Below, one piece after another: positions 60,212 through 64,000 of a stretch of DNA of 64,000 bases. The translations under genes were made by a program, and so were the position numbers. The stretch comes from Staphylococcus haemolyticus (GTDB taxonomy: Bacteria; Bacillota; Bacilli; Staphylococcales; Staphylococcaceae). Under the pieces are notes generated by a model. That model saw nothing but the letters and a program-made list of their open reading frames with translations, did no database searches and was not told the origin of the DNA. Location: contig NZ_CP035291.1 of the NCBI RefSeq assembly GCF_006094395.1, positions 1,550,001-1,614,000 on the forward strand. The letters run 5' to 3'. How positions within the stretch are numbered: position 1 is the stretch's first letter; every line of letters begins with the position of its first letter.

Positions 60212-61498
60212 TTACAAGAAATAACGTTGTATATCGTTCCAAGTTACTAGAACCATTATAATTAAGACAAAAATAGCACCAGCAGCTATTATAATTGTTT
60301 CTGCTTTTTTATTAACTGGTCTTCTGAAAATTGCTTCATAGATAACAAATAAAATTCGACCACCATCAAGTGCTGGAATTGGTAATAAGTTCATTATACC
60401 TAAGTTAACACTTAATAGTGCAGTGTAGTATGTTAAAGCAATGATACCCTGCTTAACTACAGAGTCAACATTATGATAAATACCCACTGGACCATTTAAC
60501 ATATCAAATGAGAATTGACCTGTGAATATACTTGCAATCATTGTTCCTACAGCTTTAAAGATTAATGTACTGGCACTAACAAACTGATCAAATCCTAGCG
60601 CAATTGGTTTTATTAAAGTATGTTCTTTCTCTGGTTGGAAACCTAAAATGTACGTCGTCTCAGAATTTAATTTAGTTTGCTTAATAACTTGCTTTTTAGG
60701 AGTTATGTCCACTGTCTTTGTTTGATTATCTCTTTCAAATTTTATAGTTGTTTTATTATCTTTAATTTTATTTGCTGCAGACTGAATGTCATCAAAACTC
60801 TTTGTTTTATATTGACCTACTTGAACGATTTTATCTCCGGATTTTAATCCTGCTTGTTGCGCTGGATAGTGATCAGCTAATTGCCCCACTGAGGTAGTAG
60901 GTGTTCCTTGGAAATAAGCTAATGCGATAAATAATATTAAGGCTAATATAAAGTTAAATAATGGTCCTGCAAATAACGTTAAAAATTTGGGTAAAGGTTT
61001 CTTATGTGCAAATTGTCGATGTCGCGGAGCGATTTGAATTAAACTACCATTCTCAACAAAATATGCTTTTTCAGCAATATTAAAATGATGTCGCTCATTA
61101 TCATATGAAGTAATACCTTCAATGTACAAATCATCCTTGAAGTCACATTGTTTAACTTCAATTGCTTCTATCTTTTGAAATTTATGCTGATCATCTAAAA
61201 TTATGTGCGTAATCTCATCTTTATCATTAAGTTTTACTTTAACATTCATACCTGGTTCAACTGGTGGCTCTTCTAAACCGTCTCCAGCCATTCTTACATA
61301 ACCACCTACAGGTAATAAACGGATGGTATACAAAGTTTCGTTCTTACGGAAACTAAATATTTTTGGTCCCATACCTATCGCGAATTCAGGACACATTATT
61401 CCAGCACGCTTAGCAAAGAACATGTGACCATATTCATGTACCGTAACAAGTACACCAAACACGATCATAAATGAGACAATAGTGATTAAATAGCTCAC
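60212..61498 (-). CDS. rseP: site-2 intramembrane zinc protease RseP
   Basis: A 428-residue membrane protease. HEYGH (HExxH) at 21-25 is followed by the second zinc-site segment [12 protein letters not shown] near 380. A PDZ domain lies near 190-260, and four membrane helices are visible. The start is the GTG at 61498, with GAGG about eight bases upstream and the S. aureus length; the GTG at 61507 is too near that site. In Bacillus the homologue cleaves anti-sigma factors and signal peptides. It is followed by proS. Confidence 0.93.
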   Translation of the reverse strand: MSYLITIVSFMIVFGVLVTVHEYGHMFFAKRAGIMCPEFAIGMGPKIFSFRKNETLYTIRLLPVGGYVRMAGDGLEEPPVEPGMNVKVKLNDKDEITHIILDDQHKFQKIEAIEVKQCDFKDDLYIEGITSYDNERHHFNIAEKAYFVENGSLIQIAPRHRQFAHKKPLPKFLTLFAGPLFNFILALILFIALAYFQGTPTTSVGQLADHYPAQQAGLKSGDKIVQVGQYKTKSFDDIQSAANKIKDNKTTIKFERDNQTKTVDITPKKQVIKQTKLNSETTYILGFQPEKEHTLIKPIALGFDQFVSASTLIFKAVGTMIASIFTGQFSFDMLNGPVGIYHNVDSVVKQGIIALTYYTALLSVNLGIMNLLPIPALDGGRILFVIYEAIFRRPVNKKAETIIIAAGAIFVLIIMVLVTWNDIQRYFL

Positions 61499-61594
61499 AT
61501 GATACACCTCAATTAAATTAAATTTCTACTTTTTTCATTAGAACGATGTAGATTATCTATGATTTGGTTAAATTATTCAAGAATTTTACTTTTA

Positions 61595-61656
61595 ATAAAA
61601 GGAGTTAAGAATTACATCATCTACTATGTCTAGTCAAATGTGCACTCAATAACTCC
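61595..61656 (-). terminator. cdsA terminator
   Basis: GGAGTTA pairs with TAACTCC on the minus strand across a 42-base loop, followed by TTTTATT. It lies in the 200-base gap between cdsA and rseP; the rest of the gap is AT-rich and probably holds the rseP promoter. Confidence 0.6.
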
Positions 61657-61708
61657 TCAATTATAGCACTATACATTTTTCATATATAAATAAAACATTA
61701 AAATCGCA

Positions 61709-62491
61709 CTACATTTGTATTAATAAAATGTTGAGTAATGGTAAAACAAACATGAAACTATCAAATCGGTCTAATATACCACCGTGCCCCGGTAAAATTC
61801 TACCAGAATCTTTAACACCAAAATGACGTTTAAATCCTGATTCAACTAAATCTCCAAGTTGACCAAAGATACTCAAGATGATAGTTACTAATAATAGTAA
61901 CCAAATATTTAAGTTGAAATCAACGAAGAACAACATAACAATTGGCACAATTAAACTACAAATTAATCCGCCAATAAAACCTTCAATAGTTTTATTCGGA
62001 CTAATTACTGGCCATAATTTATGTTTACCCATTAGTCGACCGAAAATATAAGCACCTGTATCTGTTAACCACACCACTAAGAATGCATAAAGTATGTAAT
62101 GTAAGCCATCTGAACGTGTTGCATAGAAATACATAAATCCAATACCGACATATGCAACTGACATAAGACAGAAAGCAGCATCCATAAAACTAAATCTGTT
62201 TTTTGACAGTACAGTGTAACTTAGTAAAATAAAACTCATTGCGATTAAACTTTTTAATTGAATGTCACTAACCCAGTCACCTGCAGATTGAGGTAACATA
62301 ATAATTATTAATGCTAAAGCACTGAAAATACCAGGGACTGAAATTAATTTAATCATATTCATATTTAAAAGTTCTTTTAATGCAATTAAAGCTAGTAAGT
62401 ACGCAAACAACATTAACGTTGTACCACCCATCAATAGAATGGGTAGAAAAATTAACAATGCTATAATTGCGGTTAAAGTTCTAACTTTCAT
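61709..62491 (-). CDS. cdsA: CDP-diacylglycerol synthase
   Basis: A 260-residue enzyme with seven or eight membrane helices that makes CDP-diacylglycerol, the substrate of PgsA. The signature [11 protein letters not shown] and [17 protein letters not shown], then [13 protein letters not shown], is clear near the C-terminus. It starts three bases after uppS, so the two are coupled. Confidence 0.95.
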   Translation of the reverse strand: MKVRTLTAIIALLIFLPILLMGGTTLMLFAYLLALIALKELLNMNMIKLISVPGIFSALALIIIMLPQSAGDWVSDIQLKSLIAMSFILLSYTVLSKNRFSFMDAAFCLMSVAYVGIGFMYFYATRSDGLHYILYAFLVVWLTDTGAYIFGRLMGKHKLWPVISPNKTIEGFIGGLICSLIVPIVMLFFVDFNLNIWLLLLVTIILSIFGQLGDLVESGFKRHFGVKDSGRILPGHGGILDRFDSFMFVLPLLNILLIQM

Positions 62492-62494
62492 ACG

Positions 62495-63265
62495 CTACTC
62501 CTTACTTAACCCTCCAAAGCGTCTTTGGCGAGATTGATATATTTTTAAGCAATTTTTAAATTCTTCACCGTCAAAGTCTGGCCACAATTTCTCATTGAAT
62601 ATAAATTCACTATAAGAAGACTGCCAAATAAGGAAATTACTAATACGTTGTTCACCAGAAGTGCGAATTAATAACTCAGGATCTGGGTATGAATGTGTCA
62701 TTAAATGCTTGTTAATCATTGATTCATCAATATCTTTACTGTCCTGACCATTGCGTTGAAGTTCATCATAAATTGATTTCATACTCTGAACAATTTCAGC
62801 TCGTCCACCATAATTGATGGCAAATATTAATTTCAGACCTGTATTATTTTTTGTTTTTTCTTTTGCATGTTCTATTGCTTCAATCGTCGATTTAGGAACT
62901 GCATCTAGAAATCCAATCGTTTCTATTTGAACATTTTTTTCAATGAGTTCGGGTAAAAATGTTTTTAAAAAATTAACAGGCAAATTCATGATATAATTAA
63001 CTTCATTTTCAGGTCTAGACCAATTTTCAGTTGAAAAAGCGTATAGTGTTAAGTATTTAATACCCAAATCACTTGCTTCTCGCGTTACAGTTTTAATGGT
63101 TTGCATACCTTCGTAATGTCCTTTAATTCTAGGCATTTTACGCTTTTTGGCCCAACGTCCATTTCCGTCCATGATAATCGCTACATGTTCAGGTAAATTA
63201 TGTAAATCTAAATCATCGTTATGACTGATTTTAGTCTTATTTCTTTTTATTAGCTTTTTAAACAT
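62495..63265 (-). CDS. uppS: undecaprenyl diphosphate synthase
   Basis: A 256-residue cis-prenyltransferase that makes the lipid carrier for peptidoglycan and teichoic acids. The catalytic Asp is in AIIMDGNGRWAKKR near 36. YAFSTENWSRP near 87 and RTSGEQRISNFLIWQ near 205 are family motifs. The ATG at 63265 has CGGAGG about seven bases upstream; a longer start at 63289 lies before that site. frr lies upstream with a terminator between. Confidence 0.96.
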   Translation of the reverse strand: MFKKLIKRNKTKISHNDDLDLHNLPEHVAIIMDGNGRWAKKRKMPRIKGHYEGMQTIKTVTREASDLGIKYLTLYAFSTENWSRPENEVNYIMNLPVNFLKTFLPELIEKNVQIETIGFLDAVPKSTIEAIEHAKEKTKNNTGLKLIFAINYGGRAEIVQSMKSIYDELQRNGQDSKDIDESMINKHLMTHSYPDPELLIRTSGEQRISNFLIWQSSYSEFIFNEKLWPDFDGEEFKNCLKIYQSRQRRFGGLSKE

Positions 63266-63366
63266 GGTCTTTCCTCCGAGCCTGATCATCTCTATTATAT
63301 TATATTAGTTATTTAAGAAATCATCTATCATTTTATCATACTCGATAATGGCATTGAATAAGCAAA

Positions 63367-63403
63367 TGAAAAAACTGTACCAAAGTCTGAATTGGCACAG
63401 TTT
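63367..63403 (-). terminator. frr terminator
   Basis: AAACTGTGCCAA pairs with TTGGTACAGTTT around an eight-base loop on the minus strand, followed by TTTC. It lies between frr and uppS. Confidence 0.8.
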
Positions 63404-63490
63404 AGACTAAAATAATTTATAGTAATGTAGAAAGTATATTTATAATAATACTTACACATTATTAAATGAATTAATTTATTGTCGAACTAA

Positions 63491-64000
63491 TTAAACAGAC
63501 ATAATGTCTTTTTCTTTGTCCTCTACTAATTGATCAATTTCTTTAATAGAATTATCTGTAGCTTTTTGAACATCTTCTGTTTGACTTCTTAAATCATCTT
63601 CAGTAATGTCACCATTTTTTTCATCTTTTTTCAATTGATCATTAATATCACGACGGATGTTACGGATAGATACTTTCGCATCTTCACCAATTTTCTTAAC
63701 GTTTTTCACTAATTCTTTACGACGTTCTTCTGTTAAAGCTGGGACAGTGATACGAATAACTTCACCATCACTTGTAGGATTTACACCTAAATTTGCTGCA
63801 TAAATTGCTTTTTCAATATCAGCTACTGAAGATTTATCATAAGGAGAAATAACTAATAAACGTGCTTCAGGCACATTGATGCTCGCTAATTGTTGAACTG
63901 GTGTTGGTGCACCATAATAGTCAACAGTTACGCCACTTAATAAATTTGAATTTGCTCTTCCAGCACTGATATTTGCTAATTCTCTTGATAAATTATCGAT
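63491..64000 (-). CDS. frr: ribosome recycling factor, partial at window edge
   Basis: The frame continues to the last base of the window and lacks about 15 N-terminal residues of the usual 184. The visible part begins [17 protein letters not shown] and includes [14 protein letters not shown] and the C-terminal helices ([22 protein letters not shown]). A start within the window near 63874 would remove conserved sequence and is rejected. It releases ribosomes from mRNA with EF-G. Confidence 0.95.
   Translation of the reverse strand: MDNLSRELANISAGRANSNLLSGVTVDYYGAPTPVQQLASINVPEARLLVISPYDKSSVADIEKAIYAANLGVNPTSDGEVIRITVPALTEERRKELVKNVKKIGEDAKVSIRNIRRDINDQLKKDEKNGDITEDDLRSQTEDVQKATDNSIKEIDQLVEDKEKDIMSV

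Overview
The window is a low-GC Firmicutes chromosome segment that reads as Staphylococcus throughout. Gene order, protein lengths and residues match the genus closely (PolC of 1438 residues, RseP of 428, KorA of 586, glnR-glnA, glpPFKD, mutSL, the ymf block, and the rimP-nusA-infB-rbfA-truB-ribF-rpsO-pnp-rnjB series). A coagulase-negative species is likely, but I cannot resolve the species from the sequence alone. Nearly all genes lie on the minus strand; the exceptions are a peroxidase gene and a small gene at 28457.

Layout from low to high coordinates. Bases 1-3100 are accessory DNA. They hold a tight cassette of two tiny hydrophobic peptides plus a small HTH-like protein, then a decayed prophage. 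The prophage remnants are a DUF4355 scaffold gene split by a roughly 150 bp dispersed element, an intact small candidate immunity gene, a frameshifted MuF minor-head gene ending in a type 50 polymorphic toxin domain, and the 3' end of a tyrosine integrase with TTGACCA repeats. The prophage ends next to the glnA terminator.

From 3187 to 10524 come glnA-glnR with a GlnR operator, a YnbB-type PLP lyase, hflX, a plus-strand glutathione peroxidase, and an alpha/beta hydrolase-miaA-hfq run. From 10817 to 15851 is the glycerol regulon (glpP, F, K, D), with a cre site over the glpF promoter and leader terminators suited to GlpP antitermination. Next are mutL, mutS, a thiamine-type ECF transporter component (thiW), ricA-like and miaB, a thiamine-binding-family protein, a poly-gamma-glutamate-hydrolase-family protein, korAB, ymdB, rny, recA, cinA, pgsA, the ymfCFHIKM block and ftsK/spoIIIE.

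The last third is translation and RNA machinery: rnjB, pnp, rpsO, ribF, truB, rbfA, infB, ylxQ, rnpM, nusA and rimP. It is followed by polC, proS, rseP, cdsA, uppS and a truncated frr at the right edge. RNA decay (Rny, RNase J2, PNPase, Hfq), tRNA and ribosome maturation (MiaA, MiaB, TruB, RbfA, RimP), mismatch repair with RecA, and envelope lipid synthesis (CdsA, PgsA, UppS) dominate. No tRNA, rRNA, CRISPR array or complete insertion sequence was seen. The only clearly non-core stretch is 1-3100; the most unusual content is the MuF-toxin/immunity remnant, the peptide cassette and the dispersed repeat family.
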